Assembly (NCBI GenBank): GCA_002368355.1
Contig: AP018281.1
Location: 3,348,001-3,412,000 of the forward strand
Direction of reading: 5' to 3'
DNA: 64,000 nt
From: Chondrocystis sp. NIES-4102
GTDB taxonomy: Bacteria > Cyanobacteriota > Cyanobacteriia > Cyanobacteriales > Xenococcaceae
The translations under genes and the position numbers were made by a program. A model generated the notes under the pieces. It did not search any database and had not been told where the DNA came from. It saw nothing but the letters and a program-made list of their open reading frames with translations. Positions 36,607 to 46,609 of the stretch are shown piece after piece; position 1 is the first letter of the stretch; every line of letters begins with the position of its first letter.

Positions 36607-38073
36607 CTAAACTTCACTCGGTAGTTTCTTAACTATACCTTCTAATCTTTGACGCAAACCAACGAGTAACTTTTTCCACCATACGGGATTTTGTGTTGTA
36701 GATTCAGGTTCAGAAATTACTTCTGTACTAGGAATAGTAATAGCAATTTCATTTTCTTTAATCTCTACTGATTCTGGTTGGGGAATTTGTAATTCTGCTA
36801 TAGGATTAGATGCCCCTGGGCTATCTTGAGTAATTGTAATTGTCTTAAGTTCTGTTGATTCTACTGGTGATATAATCTCAGTTTTTTCTTCTGTTGTAAC
36901 AGCTTCGTTTCTTTGATTTATTTCTGCAATTTTTTCAATTTCAGGTGCTGCAATTACTACAGGATTATTATCTTGTAAAAGGGCGATCGCAGGTTGTGGT
37001 GTAAGCTTAGTTTTTTCTGTATTGTTATTATCTACAGAATATGTACCTACAGTATTGTTATTTTCTTTAACTTCTGTTTCTGTATTTGTAATAGGTTCAA
37101 TTATTTCGGGAGTGGTAATAGACTTAATATTGGATTTTGCTTCAACTATCGATTGTGCATCTGCCAAAGATATTTTATTACTTACTAACTGACTTAAAGT
37201 ATCTATTTGTGTGGGATCATAATTGATTACTCTGACAGTGTTATTAAAAGTATTTTCAATACTATTGCCTAATTCATCGATTAATTCTAATTGCAACCAA
37301 TTTTCACCTTGCTTAAATCCTTTTAAATAAATAGGCTGCCAATTTTCCAATATAAAACTAGTACCATTTACAGTTACTTTTACTCTCCAATCTTTAACAT
37401 TAGAATTATTTTTAGCCACAGAATGTAGAGGAGCGTTATTTAAATAAAAGTCCAACATAATTGGCTCTGCACCATAAGTCCCCGTGGGGCTATTGTAAGT
37501 AAGTAAAGGTATATTACTATCAGGACGATTATTATTTGTTTGGGTTAAAACACTAAAAGTTGTCTCGGCGTAAGAGCCATTATTTTTAAAACTTTCACCC
37601 CAAGGACGAGCAGCGAAAACCCTTATGGTGTGTGTTCCTGGTGTAACATTTTCTAATGTTATAGTTTTGTTTAGATCATAAATTGGACGAGGGGATTCAT
37701 TATCTAATATCAAATTTAAATGATTACCCAATTGATATTGCTGATTTTGAAACAAAGGTAAATCATCGACTTGTAATTGTACAGTAACATCAGTCTGATT
37801 AACTATTTGCTCAGGTAGGGGGGAAACAATCTTTACTTGAGGAGCGTACTGTTGTAGCTGTTTATTTAATTCTTTTATAACCGATGGTGTTTGTGTCTCC
37901 GCTAAACCACTAGTGTTATTACTATTAAAGCCTTTAGAGAGTAAAGTGGGGGCGTTTTCCCTGAGTTGACTAAGAGAATCACTATTAGTTAAAGGATTGT
38001 TGAGTTTAAGTTGACTACACCCAAATAAACAACTCAAACATATTGATAATAAACATAATTTAATAATCTTCAT
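36607..38073 (-). CDS. Putative lipoprotein, conserved type
   Basis: A 488-residue exported protein. The signal peptide ends in a lipobox, CLFGC, with Cys19 as the lipidation site, so it should be membrane-tethered. Residues about 75-290 form beta-rich Ig-like modules (VKIVSPLPEQIVNQTDVTVQLQ, GTHTIRVFAARPWGESFKN, DWRVKVTVNGTSF) and the remainder to residue 455 is a low-complexity Glu/Thr/Ile-rich linker. The end is basic (WWKKLLVGLRQRLEGIVKKLP). Function unknown; an envelope role is inferred. It is divergent from psaA, 430 bases away. Confidence 0.75.
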   Translation of the reverse strand: MKIIKLCLLSICLSCLFGCSQLKLNNPLTNSDSLSQLRENAPTLLSKGFNSNNTSGLAETQTPSVIKELNKQLQQYAPQVKIVSPLPEQIVNQTDVTVQLQVDDLPLFQNQQYQLGNHLNLILDNESPRPIYDLNKTITLENVTPGTHTIRVFAARPWGESFKNNGSYAETTFSVLTQTNNNRPDSNIPLLTYNSPTGTYGAEPIMLDFYLNNAPLHSVAKNNSNVKDWRVKVTVNGTSFILENWQPIYLKGFKQGENWLQLELIDELGNSIENTFNNTVRVINYDPTQIDTLSQLVSNKISLADAQSIVEAKSNIKSITTPEIIEPITNTETEVKENNNTVGTYSVDNNNTEKTKLTPQPAIALLQDNNPVVIAAPEIEKIAEINQRNEAVTTEEKTEIISPVESTELKTITITQDSPGASNPIAELQIPQPESVEIKENEIAITIPSTEVISEPESTTQNPVWWKKLLVGLRQRLEGIVKKLPSEV

Positions 38074-38440
38074 TGATTTCTATCTATAACTTTACTAATA
38101 AAAACAATTTTTACCTGAAGAAAATTCCGACTAATTCCTATCTATTACTAAGTTACATCAGGATAGAGAAGAATTTGAATTCCCAATTTACATTACAGTA
38201 TGTAAAGAAAAATTGTGTTTTGTATAGTTTTAAAGAAAATGCTTGAAGGTGTAATCCTTGTCACATCAATAATCGCGTCCATTTAAAATTTTGTTAAGCT
38301 TTATCCTGAATGCCGATATCTACGTCTTAAGATCAGATAGAGTAATGCCTGTAGCTTAAAACTTAAATTACTAAGTGAAAGCTAGCTAAGGTTATTTAAA
38401 AAGCAGTGATTTTCGCTTTTGCTTTTTACATAATAAAAAG

Positions 38441-38459
38441 CCTATTTCAATGAAATAGG
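38441..38459 (+). promoter_or_regulatory. Palindrome in the psaA leader
   Basis: CCTATTTCA and TGAAATAGG form a perfect 9-bp inverted repeat around a single A, 44 bases before the psaA start. As RNA it would be a 7-bp hairpin with a 5-base loop; as DNA it could be a regulator site. Confidence 0.6.
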
Positions 38460-38490
38460 ATAATCTAAAAACTAAAATCTATTGCCCTGA

Positions 38491-38503
38491 GAGGAGAATC
38501 CTC
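38491..38503 (+). promoter_or_regulatory. psaA ribosome site inside a small hairpin
   Basis: GAGGA (38491-38495) is the Shine-Dalgarno sequence and is perfectly complementary to TCCTC (38499-38503), which touches the ATG at 38504. The 5-bp stem with a GAA loop could mask the ribosome site. Confidence 0.6.
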
Positions 38504-40765
38504 ATGACAATCAGTCCTCAAAAAGAAGAGGCGAAAGTCAAGGTAACAGTCGATGTAGATCCAGTTCCTACCTCTTTCGAGAGATGGGGAAAGCCAGGTC
38601 ACTTTGACCGAACTTTAGCAAAAGGTCCTTTGACTACAGCTTGGATCTGGAATCTTCACGCTGATGCTCATGATTTTGACAGTCATACCAGTGACTTAGA
38701 AGATATTTCGCGAAAAATATTTAGCGCGCACTTTGGTCACTTAGCTGTGATATTCGTTTGGTTAAGCGGAATGTATTTCCACGGAGCCCGTTTTTCCAAC
38801 TATGAAGCTTGGTTAAGCAATCCCACAGCAATTAAACCTAGTGCGCAGGTAGTGTGGCCGATCGTCGGTCAAGGAATTTTAAATGCCGACGTTGGCGGTG
38901 GTTTCCACGGTATTCAGATCACCTCTGGATTATTCTACTTGTGGAGAGCCTCTGGATTTACCAACAGCTATCAGCTATATTGCACTGCTATTGGTGGATT
39001 AGTGATGGCGGGTCTAATGATCTTCGCTGGCTGGTTTCACTACCATAAGAGAGCTCCTAAACTAGAGTGGTTTCAAAATGTGGAATCAATGATGAACCAC
39101 CATTTGGCTGGTTTGTTAGGTTTAGGGTGTTTAAGTTGGGCAGGACACCAAATTCATGTATCTTTACCAATTAATAAATTGTTAGATGCAGGAGTTGCTC
39201 CAGCAGACATTCCTCTGCCTCATGAGTTTATACTCAACAGCGATAAGATGGCGGAATTGTACCCAAGTTTTGCACAAGGGATAAAACCTTTCTTTACATT
39301 AAACTGGGGTGTATATTCTGACTTTTTGACCTTCAAGGGTGGTTTAAACCCTGTAACAGGTGGCTTATGGTTGTCTGACACGGCTCACCATCACTTAGCG
39401 CTCGCTGTACTGTTTATTATTGCAGGTCATATGTACCGTACCAATTTCGGTATTGGTCACAGTATGAAAGAAATTTTAGACAATCACAAAGGCGATCCTC
39501 TATTGTTTGGTGGCGAAGGTCATAGAGGTTTATATGAAGTCTTAACAACTTCTTGGCACGCTCAGTTGTCCGTAAACTTAGCAATTCTAGGTTCTCTGAC
39601 AATTATTGTGGCGCAACATATGTACGCTATGCCTCCTTATCCCTATATGGCGATCGATTATGGCACTCAGTTGTCTTTATTTACTCACCATATGTGGATT
39701 GGTGGTTTCTTAATAGTGGGAGCAGGAGCGCACGGTGCTATATTCATGGTGCGTGATTATGACCCAGCGAAAAATGTGAACAATGTAATAGATCGTGTAC
39801 TAAGAGTTCGCGATGCTATCATTTCACACCTCAATTGGGTATGTATTTTCTTAGGCTTCCATAGCTTCGGTTTATACATTCACAATGACACCATGAGAGC
39901 TTTGGGTCGTCCCCAAGATATGTTCTCAGATACAGCAATTCAGCTACAGCCAATATTTGCTCAATGGGTACAAAATATCCATACTTTAGCACCAGGCAAT
40001 ACTGCTCCAACTGCTTTAGAACCAGTAAGTTACGCTTTTGGCGGTGGTGTAGTAGCTGTAGGGGGTAAAGTAGCAATGATGCCTATTGCTTTAGGTACTG
40101 CTGACTTTATGGTTCACCATATCCACGCATTTACAATTCACGTAACTGTATTAATCCTTCTAAAAGGCGTACTCTACGCTCGTAGTTCTCGTCTAATTCC
40201 AGATAAAGGTAATCTAGGTTTCCGCTTCCCTTGTGACGGTCCAGGTCGTGGTGGTACTTGTCAAGTATCTGCTTGGGATCACGTATTCTTAGGCTTGTTC
40301 TGGATGTACAATTCAATTTCTGTGGTAATTTTCCACTTTAGTTGGAAGATGCAGTCAGACGTATGGGGAATAGTAGACCCTGACGGTACGGTATCCCATA
40401 TCACTGCTGGTAACTTTGCCCAAAGTGCAATTTGTATCAACGGTTGGTTACGGGATTTCTTGTGGGCGCAAGCTTCTCAAGTAATTAACAGTTACGGTTC
40501 TGCGCTTTCTGCTTACGGAATTATGTTCTTAGGCGGTCATTTCATCTTCGCTTTTAGCTTAATGTTCCTCTTTAGTGGACGTGGGTATTGGCAAGAATTG
40601 ATTGAGTCGATTGTATGGGCGCACAATAAATTAAAAGTAGCTCCCGCAATTCAACCTCGCGCACTAAGTATCACTCAAGGTCGTGCAGTAGGTGTAGCTC
40701 ATTACCTTTTAGGAGGAATCGTTACTACCTGGGCATTCTTCCTAGCAAGAACGCTTTCGTTGTAG
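38504..40765 (+). CDS. psaA: Photosystem I P700 apoprotein A1
   Basis: PsaA pairs with PsaB as the heterodimeric core of photosystem I. It holds the P700 special pair, most antenna chlorophyll and, jointly with PsaB, the FX [4Fe-4S] cluster. The 753-residue length is normal and eleven membrane spans are expected. The FX ligands are Cys577 and Cys586 in the [12 protein letters not shown] loop. Other landmarks are [26 protein letters not shown], split across the first span, and [19 protein letters not shown]. psaB follows after 324 bases as usual. Strong ribosome site GAGGAG before the ATG. Confidence 0.99.
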   Translation: MTISPQKEEAKVKVTVDVDPVPTSFERWGKPGHFDRTLAKGPLTTAWIWNLHADAHDFDSHTSDLEDISRKIFSAHFGHLAVIFVWLSGMYFHGARFSNYEAWLSNPTAIKPSAQVVWPIVGQGILNADVGGGFHGIQITSGLFYLWRASGFTNSYQLYCTAIGGLVMAGLMIFAGWFHYHKRAPKLEWFQNVESMMNHHLAGLLGLGCLSWAGHQIHVSLPINKLLDAGVAPADIPLPHEFILNSDKMAELYPSFAQGIKPFFTLNWGVYSDFLTFKGGLNPVTGGLWLSDTAHHHLALAVLFIIAGHMYRTNFGIGHSMKEILDNHKGDPLLFGGEGHRGLYEVLTTSWHAQLSVNLAILGSLTIIVAQHMYAMPPYPYMAIDYGTQLSLFTHHMWIGGFLIVGAGAHGAIFMVRDYDPAKNVNNVIDRVLRVRDAIISHLNWVCIFLGFHSFGLYIHNDTMRALGRPQDMFSDTAIQLQPIFAQWVQNIHTLAPGNTAPTALEPVSYAFGGGVVAVGGKVAMMPIALGTADFMVHHIHAFTIHVTVLILLKGVLYARSSRLIPDKGNLGFRFPCDGPGRGGTCQVSAWDHVFLGLFWMYNSISVVIFHFSWKMQSDVWGIVDPDGTVSHITAGNFAQSAICINGWLRDFLWAQASQVINSYGSALSAYGIMFLGGHFIFAFSLMFLFSGRGYWQELIESIVWAHNKLKVAPAIQPRALSITQGRAVGVAHYLLGGIVTTWAFFLARTLSL

Positions 40766-41089
40766 CTGTACTCACAAAAATATGCCAATCTTAACAAGAT
40801 GGTGAAAGCTATAGATGTATCAGCTATCTTGTGAGATTGGTTAAGATAACCGTAGTCTTGAATTAAAGATCAAGATTAGTAAGATTAAAGACAAATAAAC
40901 GGTGAGCCGAAAAAGTCCTTTAAAACTAGAGATAAAGTCTAAAGACTAAAATAGCAACCGTGTTTTAACAAAATTACTGCCTAGCAATATTTAATATTAA
41001 AGGTGGTAAGTAAAAGCCAAAAATGAGTAGTAAAAAATAGCAATATTAACCTCATTTTTCACCCTACAGGAGAATTCTACCCATAACCT
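40766..41089. other. 324-base psaA-psaB spacer
   Basis: Contains the hairpin at 40785-40840 and otherwise AT-rich leader sequence. The psaB ribosome site ACAGGAGAA lies at 41067-41075, 15 bases before the ATG. No gene is present. Confidence 0.6.
40785..40840 (+). other. Long hairpin in the psaA-psaB spacer
   Basis: CCAATCT at 40785-40791 pairs with AGATTGG at 40834-40840; inside it ACAAGAT pairs with ATCTTGT and AGCT with AGCT. It starts 19 bases after the psaA stop. No T-run follows on the plus strand, so it looks more like a 3-prime stabilising or processing structure, or an attenuator, than a full terminator. Confidence 0.65.
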
Positions 41090-43303
41090 ATGGCAACTAA
41101 ATTCCCGAAATTTAGCCAGGATCTGGCGCAGGATCCGACAACTCGTCGGCTCTGGTACGGAATCGCCACTGCTCATGACTTTGAGCTTCACGATGGCATG
41201 ACTGAAGAGAATCTTTACCAAAAGATTTTCGCCTCTCATTTTGGTCATCTAGCCATTATCTTTTTGTGGACTTCTGGTACTCTGTTCCATGTAGCTTGGC
41301 AAGGTAACTTTGAACAGTGGATAAAAGATCCTTTAAATGTTAGCCCAATCGCCCATGCGATCTGGGATCCCCACTTTGGAAAAGGCGCAATTGAAGCTTT
41401 TACTCAAGGTGGTGCTTCTAGCCCCGTTAATATTGCCTATTCAGGGGTATACCACTGGTTTTATACCATTGGAATGACTAGCAACCAAGATCTATATCAA
41501 GGGTCAATCTTTTTATTGATTCTTTCTTCGGTCTTTTTGTTTGCTGGTTGGTTACACTTACAACCAAAGTTCCGTCCTAGCTTGGCTTGGTTTAAAAACG
41601 CTGAGTCACGTCTTAATCACCATTTAGCAGGTTTATTTGGGGTTAGTTCTTTAGCCTGGACTGGACACTTAGTTCACGTTGCTATCCCAGAATCTCGCGG
41701 ACAGCACGTAGGTTGGGATAACTTTCTTTCAACTCCTCCCCATCCCGCAGGTTTAGCACCTTTCTTTAGCCTAAACTGGGGTGTGTATGCTCAAAACCCA
41801 GATAGTGCAAATCATGTATTTGGTAGTGCAGAAGGAGCAGGAACAGCTATCTTAACTTTCCTAGGTGGTTTTGATCCTCAAACAGAAGCTCTTTGGTTGA
41901 CAGATATTGCTCATCATCATTTAGCGATCGCAGTTATCTTTATTATTGCTGGTCATATGTACCGTACTAACTTTGGTATCGGTCATGATATGAGAGCAAT
42001 CTTGGAAACTCACAATCCACCCCAAGGTACTCCTTTAGGTGGCGCGCTTGGTGCAGGACACAAAGGAATATATGACACTTACAACAACTCCTTGCACTTC
42101 CAACTTGGAATTCATTTAGCTAGTTTAGGTGTAATTACTTCCCTAGTAGCGCAGCATATGTATTCAATGCCTTCCTATGTATATATTGCGAGGGATTATA
42201 CTACTCAAGCTTCGCTCTATACCCATCACCAATATATTGCTGGTTTCTTAATGGTTGGCGCATTTGCTCACGGCGCAATCTTCTTAGTTCGTGACTATGA
42301 TCCTGAAGCAAACAAAAATAATGTTTTGTATCGGATGCTTGAGCATAAGGAAGCATTGATTTCTCACTTGAGTTGGGTATCTCTGTTCCTTGGTTTCCAC
42401 ACCTTAAGTTTGTATGTACACAATGATGTAGTAGTAGCATTTGGAACTCCTGAGAAACAAATTCTCATCGAGCCTGTGTTTGCTCAGTGGATTCAAGCTT
42501 CTCATGGTAAGTTACTATACGGATTTGATACTTTACTTTCTAATCCTGATAGTCTTGCTCAAACAGGTGCAGCATGGTTACCTGGTTGGCTGGATGCGAT
42601 CAACAATGGTACTAACTCCTTATTCTTAACTATTGGCCCTGGTGACTTCTTAGTTCACCATGCGATCGCTCTAGGTTTACATACCACTACCCTAATCTTA
42701 GTCAAAGGTGCTTTGGACGCTCGTGGTTCTAAATTGATGCCAGACAAAAAAGATTTCGGTTTTGCATTCCCTTGTGATGGCCCAGGTCGTGGCGGTACTT
42801 GTGATATCTCTGCTTGGGATTCCTTCTACTTAGCTATGTTCTGGATGCTCAATACCTTGGGCTGGTTAACCTTCTACTGGCATTGGAAACATTTAGGTAT
42901 TTGGCAAGGTAACGTTGCTCAGTTTAATGAAAACTCTACTTACCTCATGGGTTGGTTCCGCGATTACCTATGGGCAAACTCTGCTCAATTAATCAACGGT
43001 TATAACCCCTATGGTGTAAATAATCTTTCAGTCTGGGCTTGGATGTTCCTCTTCGGACACTTAGTTTGGGCAACTGGCTTTATGTTCCTCATCTCTTGGC
43101 GTGGTTATTGGCAAGAGTTGATCGAAACTATTGTTTGGGCGCACGAACGTACTCCTCTTGCTAACTTGGTTCGTTGGAAAGACAAACCTGTTGCTATGTC
43201 AATCGTTCAAGGTCGTGTAATTGGTTTAGCTCACTTTACAGTTGGCTATATCTTAACTTATGCAGCCTTCTTAATTGCTTCTACTGCTGGTAAGTTTGGC
43301 TAA
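41090..43303 (+). CDS. psaB: Photosystem I P700 apoprotein A2
   Basis: Partner of PsaA in the photosystem I core. The 737 residues are typical. FX cluster ligands are Cys562 and Cys571 in [12 protein letters not shown], the same loop as in PsaA. The N-terminus [20 protein letters not shown] is the family standard, and the histidine-rich spans ([21 protein letters not shown]) bind chlorophyll. It is co-transcribed with psaA in most cyanobacteria, and here a UUCG-loop terminator follows at 43342-43366, closing the unit. Confidence 0.99.
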   Translation: MATKFPKFSQDLAQDPTTRRLWYGIATAHDFELHDGMTEENLYQKIFASHFGHLAIIFLWTSGTLFHVAWQGNFEQWIKDPLNVSPIAHAIWDPHFGKGAIEAFTQGGASSPVNIAYSGVYHWFYTIGMTSNQDLYQGSIFLLILSSVFLFAGWLHLQPKFRPSLAWFKNAESRLNHHLAGLFGVSSLAWTGHLVHVAIPESRGQHVGWDNFLSTPPHPAGLAPFFSLNWGVYAQNPDSANHVFGSAEGAGTAILTFLGGFDPQTEALWLTDIAHHHLAIAVIFIIAGHMYRTNFGIGHDMRAILETHNPPQGTPLGGALGAGHKGIYDTYNNSLHFQLGIHLASLGVITSLVAQHMYSMPSYVYIARDYTTQASLYTHHQYIAGFLMVGAFAHGAIFLVRDYDPEANKNNVLYRMLEHKEALISHLSWVSLFLGFHTLSLYVHNDVVVAFGTPEKQILIEPVFAQWIQASHGKLLYGFDTLLSNPDSLAQTGAAWLPGWLDAINNGTNSLFLTIGPGDFLVHHAIALGLHTTTLILVKGALDARGSKLMPDKKDFGFAFPCDGPGRGGTCDISAWDSFYLAMFWMLNTLGWLTFYWHWKHLGIWQGNVAQFNENSTYLMGWFRDYLWANSAQLINGYNPYGVNNLSVWAWMFLFGHLVWATGFMFLISWRGYWQELIETIVWAHERTPLANLVRWKDKPVAMSIVQGRVIGLAHFTVGYILTYAAFLIASTAGKFG

Positions 43304-43341
43304 AACCTTTTAGCTTTGATTTTGTAGTAAAGTAATTGATT

Positions 43342-43366
43342 CCCCTGCCTTCGGGTGGGGGCTTTT
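43342..43366 (+). terminator. Terminator after psaB
   Basis: CCCCTGCC (43342-43349) and GGTGGGGG (43354-43361) form an 8-bp stem with two G-T pairs and a stable TTCG tetraloop, followed by CTTTT. It lies 38 bases after the psaB stop. Confidence 0.88.
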
Positions 43367-43453
43367 CATATTTATTAAATGCAGGGAAAATTTTCTCATG
43401 CTGATAGATAGGTTTTAAAATCATTAAAAAACCAGTAATAATCTAGCTCCATA

Positions 43454-44968
43454 ATGAACTTCAACCAAGAGTTTTCTCTCCTATTACGTGCCTGTTATCC
43501 ACTGATTTATATTCCTACCAAAGAAGAAGAAAGAGCAGAAAAAGCGATCGCATCTGAGACAGAAAAACTAGGTAAGCGGAATGTTTATATTTGGGATTTT
43601 GTTAATGGTTATCAAGACAATCCTAATCATGAAGGTTTTGGCAAACGTAACCCTTTACAAGCATTAGAATTTATCTCTAAAATGCCTAAAAATGTGGGTG
43701 GGGTTTTCATTTTAAGAGATTTTCAGCGTTTTTTGGAAGATATCGCCGTTTCGCGTGAATTACGTAATTTGGCAAAAAGTTTAAAATCTCAACCCAAAAA
43801 TATTATTATTATTGCTCCAGAGGTAACAATACCCAAAGAACTGGCAGAAGTTGTTACTGTGGTCGATTTTCCTCTGCCAACTGCCCCAGAAATTAAAATT
43901 GAGATTAAGCGATTAATTTCCGCCACAAATCAAGGTTTGTCAGATACACTTTTAACAGAATTAGTCAGGGCTGCCCAAGGGCTGTCTTTAGAAAGAATTA
44001 GACGAGTACTAACAAGAGCGATCGCTCTTAATGGCAAACTAGAACCAGAAGATGTAGAGTTGATTCTAGAAGAAAAACGCCAATCTATTCGCCAAACACA
44101 AATTCTAGATTATTACCCTACCACAGAACAAATTGCCGATATTGGGGGTTTAGATAACCTAAAAAATTGGTTACTACGTAGGGGTGGTGCATTTAGCGAA
44201 CAAGCTAGGGCTTATGGATTACCAAATCCTAGAGGACTATTATTAGTAGGTATTCAGGGTACAGGTAAATCCCTAACCGCTAAAGCGATCGCTCACCATT
44301 GGCATTTACCCTTACTTCGTTTAGATGTTGGGCGTTTGTTTGCAGGTTTAGTAGGAGAATCAGAATCTCGTACCCGGCAAACTATCGAATTAGCAGAAGC
44401 TTTAGCCCCTTGTATTCTATGGATTGATGAGATTGATAAAGGGTTTGCAGGATTAGATGGCAAGGGTGATTCAGGTACTACTAGTCGTGTTTTTGGTACA
44501 TTTATTACCTGGCTTGCAGAAAAAAAATCCCCCGTATTTGTAGTAGCCACGGCTAATAATATTCAGGCTCTACCTCCAGAAATGTTACGCAAAGGTAGAT
44601 TTGATGAAATATTTTTTGTATCCTTACCCAATCAAACCGAACGAGAAGCTATTTTCAAAGTTCATTTAGCTAAATTACGCCCCCATAACCTAGGCAATTA
44701 TGACATCAAGAGGTTAGCATATGAAACACCAGATTTTTCTGGGGCGGAAATCGAACAAACTATTATTGAGGCAATGCACATTGGGTTTAGTCAAAATCGT
44801 GATTTCACTACAGATGATATCCTAGAATCTGCTAGTCAAATAGTTCCCTTAGCTAAAACTGCCAAAGAACAAATCGAATTCTTACAACAATGGGTAGCAG
44901 CAGGGAAAGCTCGTCTGGCTTCTAACAATAATGATTTAAGCGATCGCATTCAGAGTCAACTTCATTAA
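43454..44968 (+). CDS. ycf46: AAA ATPase Ycf46
   Basis: A 504-residue AAA-family ATPase. The N-terminal ~230 residues are a degenerate AAA-like domain typical of Ycf46 (LLRACYPLIYIPTKEEERAE, VFILRDFQRFLED). The active AAA module has Walker A GIQGTGKS at 266-273, Walker B ILWIDEID and a second region of homology around NNIQALPPEMLRKGRFDEIF containing the arginine finger. Ycf46 (Synechocystis Slr0374) has been reported to act in regulation of photosynthesis and CO2 uptake. The SH3 protein gene begins 2 bases after the stop, an arrangement I recall also from Synechocystis. Confidence 0.92.
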   Translation: MNFNQEFSLLLRACYPLIYIPTKEEERAEKAIASETEKLGKRNVYIWDFVNGYQDNPNHEGFGKRNPLQALEFISKMPKNVGGVFILRDFQRFLEDIAVSRELRNLAKSLKSQPKNIIIIAPEVTIPKELAEVVTVVDFPLPTAPEIKIEIKRLISATNQGLSDTLLTELVRAAQGLSLERIRRVLTRAIALNGKLEPEDVELILEEKRQSIRQTQILDYYPTTEQIADIGGLDNLKNWLLRRGGAFSEQARAYGLPNPRGLLLVGIQGTGKSLTAKAIAHHWHLPLLRLDVGRLFAGLVGESESRTRQTIELAEALAPCILWIDEIDKGFAGLDGKGDSGTTSRVFGTFITWLAEKKSPVFVVATANNIQALPPEMLRKGRFDEIFFVSLPNQTEREAIFKVHLAKLRPHNLGNYDIKRLAYETPDFSGAEIEQTIIEAMHIGFSQNRDFTTDDILESASQIVPLAKTAKEQIEFLQQWVAAGKARLASNNNDLSDRIQSQLH

Positions 44969-44970
44969 AG

Positions 44971-45483
44971 ATGACTAAATCTATTTTTCTTCAGCGTTTA
45001 TCAACTACAGTTCAGTTTATTCTTGGTTTTTTTCTAGGTATTAGTTTAATCGCAGGAATATCAGGAACTATTATCTTTGCCTACTACAAAAAAATGTCGG
45101 TTTTACCGAAAAAACCTATATTTTCCGAAGTAGCGTCCACTACTACATCAAAATCTCAAAAAAATACTACTACAGAGATTGAGCCTGTAGAATCAAATAC
45201 ACTGCCAAATGAACAGGAGCAATTAGAAACAACATCAGCCAACAATTTAGAAGAATTAGAATTACCAGCCAATGCTTATCGAGCAGTAGTTACTTGGCCA
45301 GAGGGACTCAGTTTAAGAGCAGAGCCTGAGCAGGATGCCGAAAGAATTGGGGGTATTGCTTATCAACAAAATATCATTGTTTTAGAAGATACTACTGATG
45401 GACAATGGCAAAGAGTAAAAATTCCAGAAAGTGAGCAAGAGGGTTGGGTAAAAGGAGGCAATACAGAACGCACTTCTGATTAA
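44971..45483 (+). CDS. Membrane-anchored SH3-domain protein
   Basis: A 170-residue protein with one N-terminal membrane span (about 15-38), a Ser/Thr/Glu-rich linker (45-105) and a bacterial SH3 (SH3b) domain at about 108-165 (YRAVVTWPEGLSLRAEPEQDAERIGGIAY, EGWVKGGNTE). SH3b domains often bind cell-wall peptides. Only 2 bases separate it from ycf46, so the two are surely co-transcribed and translationally coupled, suggesting it works with Ycf46 at the membrane. Function unknown. Confidence 0.8.
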   Translation: MTKSIFLQRLSTTVQFILGFFLGISLIAGISGTIIFAYYKKMSVLPKKPIFSEVASTTTSKSQKNTTTEIEPVESNTLPNEQEQLETTSANNLEELELPANAYRAVVTWPEGLSLRAEPEQDAERIGGIAYQQNIIVLEDTTDGQWQRVKIPESEQEGWVKGGNTERTSD

Positions 45484-45605
45484 CAAGAAGAATAATATTG
45501 TCACAAAACTACGTAATTTTTACCAGAATATTTGTAACCCGACCCAAGGCAGATGTATCCTAAATATAAAGAAACATAGTTTAACAACAACTGGAGATTG
45601 GCATT

Positions 45606-46565
45606 TTGGATACATACGAATTTGATGTCGTCATTATTGGAGGTGGTCCTGCGGGCTGCACCTGTGCGCTATACACTTCAAGAGCCAATCTCAAAACCGT
45701 TATTCTAGATAAGAATCCTGCGGTAGGAGCATTGGCTATTACCCATAAAATAGCTAACTATCCTGGGGTATCAGGGGAAATGAGTGGGGATGAGTTGCTC
45801 AAGAGCATGAGAGAGCAAGCCATTGAGTATGGTACTACCTATCAACGCGCCCAAGTTTTTGGGATTGATGTTAGTGGCGATCTCAAAAAGGTTTACACCC
45901 CTGAAGGGACTTTTATCGGTAGATCCTTGGTTTTGGCAACAGGAGCAATGGGACGCAGTGGGGCATCTTTTGAAGGAGAATCAGAATTTTTAGGTCGTGG
46001 AGTGAGCTATTGTGCTACCTGTGATGGGGCATTTTATCGCGATCGCGAAGTTGCTGTTATTGGTTTAAATCAAGAGGCAGTCGAAGAAGCACAGTTTTTA
46101 ACTAAATTTGCTTCGATGGTGCATTGGGTCACCTTTAAAGATCCCAAACCCGAAGACTATCACGCTCAAGATTTATTGAGTATGTCTAATGTTAAACATT
46201 GGCGACGTAGTCGTTTAGCTTCAATTGAGGGCGATAATTCAGGAGTTACAGGAATTAAAGTCAAAACCAAAGAACAAGAAGAGCCGTTAGATTTACAAGT
46301 AGAAGGGGTATTTGTTTATCTTAATGGGTCAAAACCGATCACCGATTTTATTGGCGATCAGGTAGAATACAATGCCGATGGCGGTGTTAAAGTGGATGAC
46401 TCAATGGCTACTAATGTTCCTGGGGTTTGGGCTATTGGTGATATTCGTAATACTCCCTATAAGCAGGCGGTGGTAGCTGCGGGAGACGGTTGTATTGCAG
46501 CTATGGCTATTGACCGTTACCTCAATCACCGTAAGGCGGTTAAACCTGATTGGGATCATTCGTAA
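45606..46565 (+). CDS. DDOR-like flavoprotein disulfide oxidoreductase
   Basis: A 319-residue thioredoxin-reductase-fold protein with FAD motif IIGGGPAGCTCALYTSRA (10-27) and redox pair CATC at 136-139. The second nucleotide site is not a normal NADPH motif: VIGLNQEAVEEA (151-162) replaces the GxGxxA pattern. This is a hallmark of the cyanobacterial DDOR group (Synechocystis Slr0600 type), described as binding a second flavin instead of NADPH. It probably reduces disulfides without direct NADPH use. The start is TTG at 45606 with a ribosome site CTGGAGA just upstream; no ATG fits the N-terminus. Confidence 0.85.
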   Translation: MDTYEFDVVIIGGGPAGCTCALYTSRANLKTVILDKNPAVGALAITHKIANYPGVSGEMSGDELLKSMREQAIEYGTTYQRAQVFGIDVSGDLKKVYTPEGTFIGRSLVLATGAMGRSGASFEGESEFLGRGVSYCATCDGAFYRDREVAVIGLNQEAVEEAQFLTKFASMVHWVTFKDPKPEDYHAQDLLSMSNVKHWRRSRLASIEGDNSGVTGIKVKTKEQEEPLDLQVEGVFVYLNGSKPITDFIGDQVEYNADGGVKVDDSMATNVPGVWAIGDIRNTPYKQAVVAAGDGCIAAMAIDRYLNHRKAVKPDWDHS

Positions 46566-46609
46566 ACTACCTTTGGTATCAATTATCTTGGTTTAAATGT
46601 ACTGGTTCG

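Larger units (their letters stand above)
38074..38503. promoter_or_regulatory. 430-base psaA upstream region
   Basis: Divergent region that must hold the psaA promoter. It contains GTTACAT at 38152-38158 and an inverted repeat TTTACAT…ATGTAAA at 38187-38206. These resemble half-sites of HLR1, the RpaB-binding element that controls photosystem I genes by light intensity, but without the canonical direct-repeat spacing. Nearer the gene lie a 9-bp palindrome (38441-38459) and a hairpin over the ribosome site (38491-38503). Promoter positions are not assigned. Confidence 0.5.

Noticed and set aside
38187-38206. Canonical HLR1 (RpaB) site before psaA
   Set aside because: The two TTTACA words are inverted rather than direct with 2-base spacing, so it fails the consensus; kept only as a weak candidate among the findings.
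40785-40840. Hairpin after psaA as a classical terminator
   Set aside because: No T-run follows on the plus strand, and psaB is expected on the same transcript.
38504-43303. psaA and psaB similarity as a recent duplication
   Set aside because: Their shared motifs reflect the ancient PsaA/PsaB paralogy found in all photosystem I organisms.
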